Shown here: piece by piece, positions 10,231-18,677 of the stretch | Layout: each line of letters starts with the position of its first letter | Numbering within the stretch: the stretch's first letter is position 1 | Notes under the pieces: model-generated | Seen by the model: only the letters and a program-made list of their open reading frames with translations | The model's database searches: none | What the model was told of the DNA's origin: nothing | Assembly: GCA_020186115.1 (NCBI GenBank) | Contig: WSYJ01000137.1 | Location: forward strand, 186,001-250,000 | Direction of reading: 5' to 3' | DNA from: Histomonas meleagridis | Lineage: Eukaryota > Parabasalia > Tritrichomonadida > Dientamoebidae | Length of the DNA: 64,000 nt | Position numbers and translations under genes: made by a program

Positions 10231-11265
10231 ACTATCGTATCCAACATGTTGCATTGAGCTTCCACTCGAAGCATTCATATTCGTATTCATTATTGCATTC
10301 GCATTCGTCTGTTGCTGTTGCTGCTGTTGAATTCTTATCTCGTTTTCGCTCGGAATTACTTTTGGTTGCATATTCTTTTGCCTTTGAGAGTTACGCGCGT
10401 GTGCTCTCGTTCCTTTGGATCTGTGGCCCTTCTTCCTTCTGCTTGGCTTCTGCTGTTCTTCTGATTTTGGATTTGATGTTGATTGAATTATCGAATTCAT
10501 AAGGTCATCATCTTCGCCGCGCTGTTGTGTTGTTTGGTTGATATTGTAATCCTTGGGGTAAAGAGATATCTCATAATCATCAGGGATTTTGTTGCTTTGG
10601 AATTTCCCATAATTATCATCATCACTCCAAAATTCATCTTCGTCATTCTTAGGCTTTGAGGTACGAACAGATGGATCACGGCCAGGCTGGAAAAGAGAAT
10701 TAAGACGAAGAATTTCTTTTGTAGAAAAACTTAACAATTGATGATAGGCTTGATAGATCCCAAGACGCCATGGAATCTCAATCCAGTTGGATATTTCAGA
10801 CATACCTAGGTTGGTGGCCATGGAAGATTCAATGGAATAACAACGATTAAGAAATTTGTTAAATGAGGGATGAAGAGAAGCTGTAATGACATCTTGAAAA
10901 TTAGTAAGTAAAGCAATGGGTATGTTGGGTTGAGTTTGTTCAATAACTTTAATAGCATAGGTGACACTCTCGGATTCTCGAGGATCATAAAGAATAATAA
11001 TTCCGTTTGGAACTCCTTGCGTTGTTGTAGTAAGAGCAGGACTCATAGATACGGTATCCATTAGTGTAATGTTAACAATTGTATCTGGGGAAGATGGTGG
11101 AATCCATTTGATTTTGGATGTCTGGGTAAGTGGAGTTGGAGTATATTCTTCAGAAAATTGTTGTCCACCCATCCTTTTCATAAGTGATGATTTTCCAGTT
11201 CTTTTGTAGCCACGGATAAGTATTAAAACTTCAGATTGAGCAATCTGAGCTTGCCGGAAGTTCAT
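10225..11265 (-). CDS. RABL6-like Ras-superfamily GTPase
   Basis: 346 residues. The P-loop GYKRTGKSS at about 19-27 lies in a Rab-like G domain: a switch-like EEYTPTPLTQTSKIKW, then ITLMDTVS at the usual DxxG position, then GIIILYDPRES. LLTNFQD sits at the NKxD position but is not canonical. That mixture of an intact P-loop with altered guanine-specificity motifs, and the EEYxPT(xx)xxxxxIxW pattern, resembles RABL6/RBEL1 (Parf). The C-terminal 150 residues are acidic (EDEFWSDDDNYGKF), then strongly basic (SRRKKGHRSKGTRAHARN), then Gln/Asn-rich, as in RABL6 tails. Divergently arranged with adenine deaminase, 79 bases apart. Confidence 0.7.
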   Translation of the reverse strand: MNFRQAQIAQSEVLILIRGYKRTGKSSLMKRMGGQQFSEEYTPTPLTQTSKIKWIPPSSPDTIVNITLMDTVSMSPALTTTTQGVPNGIIILYDPRESESVTYAIKVIEQTQPNIPIALLTNFQDVITASLHPSFNKFLNRCYSIESSMATNLGMSEISNWIEIPWRLGIYQAYHQLLSFSTKEILRLNSLFQPGRDPSVRTSKPKNDEDEFWSDDDNYGKFQSNKIPDDYEISLYPKDYNINQTTQQRGEDDDLMNSIIQSTSNPKSEEQQKPSRRKKGHRSKGTRAHARNSQRQKNMQPKVIPSENEIRIQQQQQQQTNANAIMNTNMNASSGSSMQHVGYDSL

Positions 11266-11344
11266 TTGAAGGGCACCCCTAAAGCCGTTTAAACGTTTAT
11301 GTCGTTTAAAGACGTTTATTTTTGGTTCTAAATTATTTTATTTT
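11266..11344. promoter_or_regulatory. Bidirectional promoter between RABL6-like gene and adenine deaminase
   Basis: Only 79 bases separate the two ATGs. The interval contains the self-complementary core CGTTTAAACG, followed by two further CGTTTA-type copies (GTCGTTTAAAGACGTTTA), a dense cluster that suits a shared regulator. No exact TCAYTW initiator was seen. Confidence 0.4.
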
Positions 11345-13096
11345 ATGGATTCTAATAAATCAAACCCACCATCATCAGATCAAGGTGCCTCTCTTAATGA
11401 TGAAAGTTTAAAAAAGATGCTTCATATGATTGATGTTTCTATGGGTAGATGTCCTGCTGATCTTGTTCTTAAAAATTGTGAATACTTAAATGTTTTTACT
11501 GACGAATATTGTAAAGGTGATATCGCAATTTCAGGTGGTAAAATAGCAGGTATTGGTAATTATTCTGGTATTGAAGAATATGATACAACAGGTTATAGAA
11601 TACTTCCAGGATTTATTGATGGCCACATTCATTTAGAAAGTTCTTTAGTAGCACCATCCGAATTTTCCATGGCAGTACTTCCACATGGTACGACTACTGT
11701 TATAATTGATCCGCATGAAATCGCCAATGTTATGGGTGTTGACGGTATTCAATATATGATTGAGTCCACCACAAATTTACCAATTGATGTTTTTATAATG
11801 ATTCCAAGTTGTGTGCCAGCTACTTCAGAAGATGAGTCTGGTGCCATTCTTGATCATACTATTATTGAATCATTATTAACTAAACCACGAGTATTAGGCT
11901 TAGCCGAACTCATGAATTATCCTGGTGTTGTTAATGGTTCTGTAAATGATCTCTTAAAGATTATCATTGCACAAAAGCATAACTGTCCAATCGATGGACA
12001 TGCGCCAGGTTTAAATGGTAACTCATTAAATGCTTATGTAGCATCTGGAATTAGAAGTGATCATGAATGTTCTACAATTGAAGAAGCTAAAGAGAAACTA
12101 CGTTTAGGTCAAATAATTATGATACGTGAAGGAACTGCAGCACATAATCTTTCATCTTTAGTTTCATTATTACAATTACCATATTCGAATCATTGTGCAT
12201 TTTGTACTGATGATAAACATCCGAATGATTTAATTAATAAGGGACACATTGATTATATTTTAAAGAAATCTATTTCACTTGGAGCTGATCCAATCCAAGC
12301 TATAAAGGCATCAAGTTATAATATCTCAAAACATTTTAATCTTAATGATCGTGGTGCAATAGCACCTGGTTACATAGCCGATTTGATTTTAATTAATGAT
12401 AAATATGATGTTCATCGTGTATATAAAAACGGAACTTTAATGTCCGAAAATGGTAAATTAATTAATTCCATTACTATCCCTAAAGTTAATGAGAAATTAA
12501 TCGACAAGACATTAAACACAATGAACTTAAACGAATTGAAAAAAGAAGATTTCCAAGATGAAAATCAAAAACATGGAATAATCGGTATAATTAATAACGA
12601 GTTAATTACAAATGATTGTGGTTTTGCATCTGAAATTGATGTTACTAAAGATATTTTGAAAATTGCTGTTATAGAAAGGCATCATAACACTGGCCATGTC
12701 GGAATTGGCTATATAAATGGCTACGGATTGAAAGTTGGCGCTGTAGCAACAAGTGTTGCTCATGATTCACATAATATAATTGTCGTTGGTGCTGACGAGA
12801 AATCAATGGCTTTGGCTGCAAATAAAGTTAGAGCGATGGCTGGTGGAATAGCCGTGGTGAAAAATGACGAAGTTATCGCTGAAGTGCCTTTGCCGATTGC
12901 AGGTTTGATGAGCAATGAATCATTGACTGAAGTAAATGAAAAATTAGAAAGCGCACTTGAAGCTGCTAAGAAATTGGGCGTAAATGAAGGTGTGGCGCCG
13001 TTTATGACATTGTCTTTTATGTCATTGCCAGTAATTCCAACATTAAGAATAACTACAAGTGGTGTGTTTGATGTGACAAAGCAAAAATATATTTAA
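11345..13096 (+). CDS. ade: Adenine deaminase (bacterial AdeC/Ade type)
   Basis: 583 residues, the usual length for bacterial adenine deaminase (adenine to hypoxanthine plus ammonia). The amidohydrolase signature is complete: PGFIDGHIHLESS with the HxH metal ligands, then ATTVIIDPHEIANV-type context (HGTTTVIIDPHEIANVMG), DGHAPG, SDHECST and FCTDDKHPNDL. The C-terminal domain carries IERHHNTGHVGIGYINGYGL and VAHDSHNIIVVG. Trichomonads lack de novo purine synthesis, so a salvage role is natural. The family is overwhelmingly prokaryotic, so ancient lateral transfer is likely, though base use is like its neighbours. The stop is followed at once by a TAAAAAA signal. Confidence 0.93.
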   Translation: MDSNKSNPPSSDQGASLNDESLKKMLHMIDVSMGRCPADLVLKNCEYLNVFTDEYCKGDIAISGGKIAGIGNYSGIEEYDTTGYRILPGFIDGHIHLESSLVAPSEFSMAVLPHGTTTVIIDPHEIANVMGVDGIQYMIESTTNLPIDVFIMIPSCVPATSEDESGAILDHTIIESLLTKPRVLGLAELMNYPGVVNGSVNDLLKIIIAQKHNCPIDGHAPGLNGNSLNAYVASGIRSDHECSTIEEAKEKLRLGQIIMIREGTAAHNLSSLVSLLQLPYSNHCAFCTDDKHPNDLINKGHIDYILKKSISLGADPIQAIKASSYNISKHFNLNDRGAIAPGYIADLILINDKYDVHRVYKNGTLMSENGKLINSITIPKVNEKLIDKTLNTMNLNELKKEDFQDENQKHGIIGIINNELITNDCGFASEIDVTKDILKIAVIERHHNTGHVGIGYINGYGLKVGAVATSVAHDSHNIIVVGADEKSMALAANKVRAMAGGIAVVKNDEVIAEVPLPIAGLMSNESLTEVNEKLESALEAAKKLGVNEGVAPFMTLSFMSLPVIPTLRITTSGVFDVTKQKYI

Positions 13097-13823
13097 GTAA
13101 AAAAAACTTTAGAAGAATTACATGTAATTAAATTTGTGTGATTCATTTGGAAATATTTCATAATTCTTATATGTTGATTTTTTTTTAATTACAATTTTAT
13201 AAAGGTATTTCTGTGATGAATTCTATCCAAATAATGTAATTATCAATGAATGTCCTTTTAATGAATATATACTGCATTATAAGGCTTGATACTTATAAAA
13301 AAAAAAAAAGTGTAATAGTATGTCAACAAATTCCATAAGCAATTTTACAGTATTATTTAGTTAGTTTCTGATTTAATTAGGAAATATATAAACGCAAAAA
13401 TACTTTTAAATAATAAGGAATTGATGTAAATAAATATATCTATTTTTAATTTGTTGTAATAATTTGGAATATATTTTGATAATTTTATATTTATCATAAT
13501 AATTTGAAATATATTTTAGTATTTTTATGTTAGTCTCTATTAAACCTTGGTATTTTGTTTATCATCCTTTCATATCTATGCTGAATATTAATATTTAAAC
13601 AAGAAAGTTTTAATTCTCATAGTTCATCGTCATTTTAGTTTAATTCATTTCCGGTTTCAACCAATCATAGTATTAAAAAACTGTTTTAGATAACACTTAC
13701 ATTTACATCTCAGCATAATAATGTTTAAGTGATACGTCTTAAAGAATTTTTTAATATCTAAGACAATAATTTCAAAGATTACATTAGCAAAAACAATTTT
13801 TGACTATATTTCCCGTATTTTAG
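13097..13823. other. Intergenic region with one degenerate ankyrin-cassette relic
   Basis: No gene. An A run lies near 13298-13310. At 13417-13530, GGAATTGATGTAAAT followed by a T-rich stretch and AATAATTTGGAATATATTTT reproduces the end of an ankyrin repeat plus the insert signature of genes A and B, with disrupted frame. The AATAATTTGRAATATATTTT piece occurs twice (about 13459 and 13499). Confidence 0.45.
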
Positions 13824-15227
13824 TTATTTTTTTTTGTTTCCTTTTACATTTTCTGTTTTCACATAATTACTTTTGCCAGAGCTATTCTTTTTTCCCATTA
13901 GCCACGCATATACATTCATTATGATGAACATTGAAAACGACATAATCGTGCCCAAGTAGCCAATACTTTTTCTCACAAAAAAGAAGGAATCAAAAGTTCT
14001 ATACCAAAAAGTAGAAGTAGCGTTAGACATTGATGCGATTTTCCAAAAGTGGTACAACGCAAAACTTATTTTCGAGCTCGAATTCGGCTGGAAATATTTC
14101 TGAATCAATTGATCGGCAACCGACGAGCTGACAACTTCAGGAAGCAACATCAAGTAAACAGGGTCAAAGCCATGCCAAAGCGCAGATACGACGAAGACAG
14201 AATGATGCGAGAACGTGTAACTGAATCCATTATCCTTTAATTGATAAAATAAATATCGCTTAAAGAATATATGTGATGTATGGTTCCATACTTGAAGCCA
14301 TGCACCTACAGATGGTGTCTTAAGCAATTGTATTAGACCCATATTCGAACAGTCATAAAAATCTTCAACTAATGGAGTTTCACAAACACCTGTTTCATAT
14401 ATGGCCGATTCTACTGGATGCCATGCAGGATAATATCGACACAATTGTCCAATTGTACATATTATGGAGAGTAAGAAACGGATAAACACATTTTGGCGCA
14501 AAAACCATGGTTGCGAATAAAAGGAAATTTGGAATTTGCTCATGAAAAGAAGATTAAAGATTGACCAAAAAATACTTGAAAAGAAGCGTTCAATAGAATA
14601 TTTGCGTGATTTGGAATTGGCTGAGATCTTGGGCCGGTTACCAACAGTAAGAATATAATCAAAGATCTTGAACTCAAAGGCCGGGCCAGAGTTACCGCCC
14701 ATGGGCGTGAGACAATATGCAAACCAATCAATAAGTGATGGCTTTTTTTCAAGTGCAAGGCGCTTCGCAAATTCTCGTTTTATAGTTTTGCCTTCTTTGA
14801 TCTGGCGACCATCATAAAGATTAAAAGTTGTTATAACAATTCGATTAAATAAAATCATAACAATGGCTGTAACTTCAAAATCCCATGATTCACATGCTTT
14901 GAGTTTTTGATAAAGATTAACAGCAGTGTTTATGCCCATTGCAATGAAAGAAACAACATATGGATTTTTGTCCAAAATAAAATAAGTGAAAAAAGTAATT
15001 ACAATTGGAATGATAAAATCATTTTTGTATAAGATCCGGCTGAGAATAACACCAGTAATAATATGGAATAGAGAATGAATAATCCTTGATTTGATACGTG
15101 GTAATACCCAACGATATAGAGGCATTAAGCTCATTGTCATGATGCAAAGCCAAAATACAGGTCCTATAAATTCATAAACTTCAATAAACTTTTCTACAAA
15201 TGATTTTTGCACTTCAGTTGATTCCAT
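13824..15227 (-). CDS. MBOAT-family membrane acyltransferase
   Basis: 467 residues from ATG 15227; a TTG three codons upstream also opens the frame. Multiple membrane segments are visible. MBOAT landmarks are MGGNSGPAFEFKIFDY (the gate-like Gly-Pro-x-Phe-Glu region), VWNHTSHIFFKRYLF (Trp-Asn-x-Thr with the conserved Asn) and VSALWHGFDPVYLML (catalytic His in the ALWHG motif). This arrangement fits lysophospholipid acyltransferases of the MBOAT1/2/5/7 type, which re-acylate lysolipids in the ER membrane. The C-terminus is Lys/Asn-rich. Acyl acceptor cannot be judged from sequence. Confidence 0.88.
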   Translation of the reverse strand: MESTEVQKSFVEKFIEVYEFIGPVFWLCIMTMSLMPLYRWVLPRIKSRIIHSLFHIITGVILSRILYKNDFIIPIVITFFTYFILDKNPYVVSFIAMGINTAVNLYQKLKACESWDFEVTAIVMILFNRIVITTFNLYDGRQIKEGKTIKREFAKRLALEKKPSLIDWFAYCLTPMGGNSGPAFEFKIFDYILTVGNRPKISANSKSRKYSIERFFSSIFWSIFNLLFMSKFQISFYSQPWFLRQNVFIRFLLSIICTIGQLCRYYPAWHPVESAIYETGVCETPLVEDFYDCSNMGLIQLLKTPSVGAWLQVWNHTSHIFFKRYLFYQLKDNGFSYTFSHHSVFVVSALWHGFDPVYLMLLPEVVSSSVADQLIQKYFQPNSSSKISFALYHFWKIASMSNATSTFWYRTFDSFFFVRKSIGYLGTIMSFSMFIIMNVYAWLMGKKNSSGKSNYVKTENVKGNKKK

Positions 15228-15245
15228 TGATATCAAAGAAACAAA

Positions 15246-15257
15246 CGGTTAAAACCG
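15246..15257. promoter_or_regulatory. MYB-type palindrome upstream of the MBOAT gene
   Basis: CGGTTAAAACCG is a near-perfect inverted repeat of the MYB core AACCG/CGGTT, 19 bases upstream of the ATG at 15227. Similar paired cores occur at 27685-27705 and 53426-53436. Trichomonad promoters are known to use MYB-family factors; binding here is inferred. Confidence 0.35.
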
Positions 15258-15505
15258 CACTCATCTGACTGTATTTCAAAAAGTGGTAATAAACTATTCT
15301 ATTACTTTGCACAATTTTTTGATCTCATTTTTTCTGCAGAAAGAAAATTTTCATTAAATGGAGATATCCTTATCATTTTCCAGCAATATTTTAGAAACCA
15401 TTTGTTATCTTACTTATTAAATATGAAAAAAAGCAAACATAAAAAGATAAAAAATTTACAAAAGCAAGAAAACGATACGAAATTGTTAACTTTACCTAAA
15501 TAAAA

Positions 15506-15524
15506 GTGGCGGGAAAAATCATTT
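15506..15524 (+). promoter_or_regulatory. E2F-like site and initiator of ankyrin gene C
   Basis: GTGGCGGGAAAAA (15506-15518) is a good E2F-like match. TCATTT (15519-15524) fits the trichomonad initiator TCAYTW and ends three bases before the ATG at 15528. AACGATAC at 15471-15478 is a MYB-like element further upstream. Confidence 0.45.
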
Positions 15525-15527
15525 CTT

Positions 15528-16629
15528 ATGTCTAAAAACATTGATGTGAATGAACAATTAATCCTAAACTATTTAATTGCTGATGATTGTGATTCTCTAA
15601 AATCAGAAATAGAAAAAGGTTTAGATCCAAATCAACAATTTTTTTGGATAATGAGTGATGATCTTCCTGATATCCTAACAAATTCACCAACTCTTCTTTC
15701 AGTAGCAGCATTTCAACGCGCAGTGAAGTGCTTCAATTATTTACTTGAAATTGGTGCTGATATCAATAAGTTAGATGAAGCCGAAACTCCAATTTGTCAT
15801 TTTGCAGTAGCTGGAGGAAGCATGGAAATCATTCAAAAGCTTGATGAGAAAGGTGTTCAGTTTACAAGTTCCCTACAAATTGCAGCCAAATATGGACGAT
15901 TCGAAATCTTTAAATGGCTGCTTGACAACAAAGGCTTTGACATAAATGAACGAGACCAATACAATAGGACATTTCTTCACATTGCATCCGAAGGAGGCAA
16001 TTGTGAATTAGTCAAATTTCTTATTGAGAAAGGATTAGATATTAATTCCATTGATGGAATTTTATTTACTTTTAAACTGTTTATTTTTAATATTTGGTAT
16101 TTATTTACTTTTTAATGGACTCCATTACATTTTGCTGTCGAAAACAATCAGATAGAAGTTGTTAAGTTACTTCTTAGTGATAAAAGAGTAAATGTGAACT
16201 GTAAAGATTTTGTTTTTGAAACATCATTATTAATGTTTCATGAATTTGGTAATTGCATGCCTTTACATCTTGCAGTTCATAAAGGGAATGTACAAATGGT
16301 TAAAACACTTCTTCAATCACCAAAGATTGATGTGAACTGCAAAGATTCGGATATTTATTTTATTGTTTTGGAGTTTTGTGTTTATATTTAATACACCAAT
16401 GCATATAGCTGTGATGAATAAAAACAAAGAAATTGTTGAAGTTTTATTACAGACAGGTAAAGTTGATTTGTCAATTAAAGCTGTTCATTTGTTTTATTAC
16501 TGAATATTTGTTTGATTGTTTTGGCGTTTTTTATTTTGATTTAAAACTCCTTTGGAATTATCAACAGATTCAGATATAACGAATTTTATTAATAGATACT
16601 CAAACTCAGGTATGTGTAATTTTGCTTAA
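15528..16629 (+). CDS. Ankyrin-repeat protein C, interrupted between repeats
   Basis: Start ATG 15528 with initiator. The first segment (to about 16055) has ankyrin repeats without interruption (LLSVAAFQRAVKCFNYLLEI, TFLHIASEGGNCELVKFLIE). Four further repeats follow, each after an AT-rich insert: W-T-P-L-H (16117), M-P-L-H-L-A (16257), N-T-P-M-H (16390) and K-T-P-L-E-L (16543). The last segment ends at TAA 16627-16629, which is followed directly by TAAAA. The inserts would remove 52, 36, 34 and 51 nt to restore standard repeats, so unlike genes A and B they are not of fixed size. Likely a protein-binding scaffold. Confidence 0.55.
16056..16542 (+). repeat. Four short inserts between ankyrin repeats of gene C
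   Basis: Insert windows are 16056-16116, 16209-16253, 16347-16389 and 16483-16542. All four contain TTTGG 14-31 bases before the coding restart (ATTTGGTATTT, AATTTGGTAATT, TTTTGGAGTTT, TTTTGGCGTTT). The second is in frame and stop-free; the others are not removable by any obvious GT-AG pair that keeps frame. Confidence 0.5.
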
Positions 16630-17074
16630 TAAAATATTTTTTATTGATTTGTTTTGTTGGAATAAATCGCTTTATTTAAATAATTAATTAAAAAAAATAT
16701 AGTAGAATTTCGATTACAAATTTAATTATGCTTAATGTTTTATTATTAACATAATCTGTTTAAAGAGAATAAAATTAAATTCATAGACATTGAAACATAG
16801 ATGGATGCCGGGATGTAAAATATACTATTAAATATATTGTATGATTTTTTTTTTATTTTTTCGAATTTGATAAGAAAATTTGTAAAATCAGAATGAAATG
16901 ATAAGAGTACTGAAAGTTTTATTCAAAAAAAGCGTCATTAATATGTAAAATTAAACAGAAGGAAAAACATTATAGAATTAATAAATGTTATTTAAACGAA
17001 AATTACACATAAATTTTTCATATAAATATCTATTATATATTGTTTATTATAATAAAAACATATGTTTAAGAAAG
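16630..17074. other. AT-rich intergenic region, no gene seen
   Basis: Convergent 3' flanks of ankyrin gene C and the importin-alpha-like gene. Only homopolymer runs and AT-rich sequence are seen. Confidence 0.45.
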
Positions 17075-18505
17075 TTATTCATTTTTTGCCATATTATCAT
17101 AAATTATGGATTCATTGATTAGATTATATATTTGTTGACACAATTCGCAATCTTCTTCATTCAACTGAATGATCTCATCCAACGCTTCCATAATTCCGCT
17201 TTGGCACAGTGAGCACACGTATTCGTTTTTCGTATAAATTTTTCGAGATGTTTGTTCTCCAATTCTTACTATTTTATCAATAAGCAACAATGTCGAATTC
17301 CTACATTCATAGCCTATGCTATCAGATAAGAAATTCACTAAAGTTTCCAAAATATTCGGATTCTCATCAATGAATTTTTTCACATCTGATTCTTCCCATA
17401 GCAGGCAATTAACAATTGTAATCAAAGCATTTACTCTTGCATGAAAACAACCATTTTCCAAATTATGTTGGAGGAATTCCAAAACCGGCCCGCCGATCAC
17501 AAAGCCGATAATATTTGGATCGTTACAACAGCTGAAATTTCTGAGGATTATGCACAAATTGACACAAAGCTGACTATCGTCAATGTGTAATTGATTGAAA
17601 AAGTTCCCAAATCCAGAATTGAGAATGATAAACGAAAATTCGTCTTCATTAGAGGAAACTGCTATCAGTGCTTTAAGTATAATTTTTTGTAAAGCGGCAT
17701 CGTCTGGTTGAATTTTACTTATGATGTATGGTATAGAGCTTTGTATTGAAGGTAAAAAATCAAATTGCCGCTTAAAAACTTTACGAATAAATCGTATGTA
17801 TAAAATGAGCTCATGGTAGAAATTACTGGATTTATTCCTTTCAATGAGAGATGGAAATTCGGTGATGAATGAAATTATAAAATCTGAATCTGGAAAATAT
17901 TCCCAACAAAAAAAGGATGATAGAACGTTAAGGTAAGATTCAAGAATACGGTCTCTGTTAATGAAATATATCTGGATATCATCATCTGGATTTCGGAAAT
18001 AATTGTAAATGTCAACTAATGATTGAAAGAAGTTGGTTCCTAATAATAAAGAAGCAATATTATTTGATGTCTTTACCATGTTTGTCATGATGCCTAAAAC
18101 AATGGGAGTTATATCAGAATCGTTTGGTTTGATTAAATCAAGAAATTGTGCAACGAAAAATTTTTGAAATAAAATATCACAAAACCCTTCCTTCCCATAG
18201 ACAATGCTTTTAATGCATTTCAAAAAAGGTAGTTGTATACTTGCTGATTGCTGAATATTCAAAATTGAAAAAAAAATCTGTTCTGTTACTAATTGTGGAT
18301 GTTGCTCAAAGAAACCAAGTGCACTGGCAAGTAAAGTTTCATCTGGTTTGTTAAGTTTTGCTAAATTCTCAGAGATTAAATTAATGTTAATTTCTTCGAT
18401 TTCTGTTGGATCTATATTAGGTTTAAAGCTTGTTAGTTTGCCACGTGCAGAAGTTTTAAATTTTCGCCTTTGCTGTTCAATTAGGCTAGTTTTAAATGAT
18501 ATCAA
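17075..18505 (-). CDS. Importin-alpha-like armadillo-repeat protein
   Basis: 476 codons open from 18505. A short basic N-terminus (QQRRKFKTSARGK) sits where importin-alpha has its IBB domain. Armadillo-like helical repeats follow (LRNFSCCNDPNIIGFVIGG, RVNALITIVNCLLWEESD), ending with an acidic tail as in importin-alpha. The protein would carry NLS cargo to importin-beta. There is no in-frame ATG: the frame begins after TAA near 18550 and the first candidate is TTG at 18505; the next Met lies more than 130 residues in. A short 5' exon, a sequencing error or a non-ATG start could explain this. Divergent from the exportin-like gene. Confidence 0.65.
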   Translation of the reverse strand: MISFKTSLIEQQRRKFKTSARGKLTSFKPNIDPTEIEEININLISENLAKLNKPDETLLASALGFFEQHPQLVTEQIFFSILNIQQSASIQLPFLKCIKSIVYGKEGFCDILFQKFFVAQFLDLIKPNDSDITPIVLGIMTNMVKTSNNIASLLLGTNFFQSLVDIYNYFRNPDDDIQIYFINRDRILESYLNVLSSFFCWEYFPDSDFIISFITEFPSLIERNKSSNFYHELILYIRFIRKVFKRQFDFLPSIQSSIPYIISKIQPDDAALQKIILKALIAVSSNEDEFSFIILNSGFGNFFNQLHIDDSQLCVNLCIILRNFSCCNDPNIIGFVIGGPVLEFLQHNLENGCFHARVNALITIVNCLLWEESDVKKFIDENPNILETLVNFLSDSIGYECRNSTLLLIDKIVRIGEQTSRKIYTKNEYVCSLCQSGIMEALDEIIQLNEEDCELCQQIYNLINESIIYDNMAKNE

Positions 18506-18677
18506 AATTTTTCTGGACCAAAGTACGTTTGGAAAAAAACCTTACAAAATATTCAATGGTATTAACCAAATAAGAAAAGAATTTTCTGATGTCAAATTTT
18601 CCATGTTGACAAAATTGAAACGGGGTGCTCCAAAAGTTGTATGGAATGAAAACAAATATTTCGGAAATTCATAATAA
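18506..18677. promoter_or_regulatory. Shared promoter of importin-alpha-like and exportin-like genes
   Basis: A 172-base interval separates the two divergent nuclear-transport genes. TTCATAATAA directly precedes the exportin ATG and is a near match to the trichomonad initiator. On the minus strand an ATG at 18604 opens a 20-codon frame that ends before the importin frame, a possible 5' exon. Confidence 0.35.

Noticed and set aside
10254-10502. Plus-strand frame opposite the RABL6-like tail
   Set aside because: Shadow of the Gln/Asn- and Arg/Lys-rich coding region.
16612-16617. GTATGT near the end of ankyrin gene C as a donor site
   Set aside because: The frame continues through it to a stop with TAATAAA four codons later; no acceptor motif follows.
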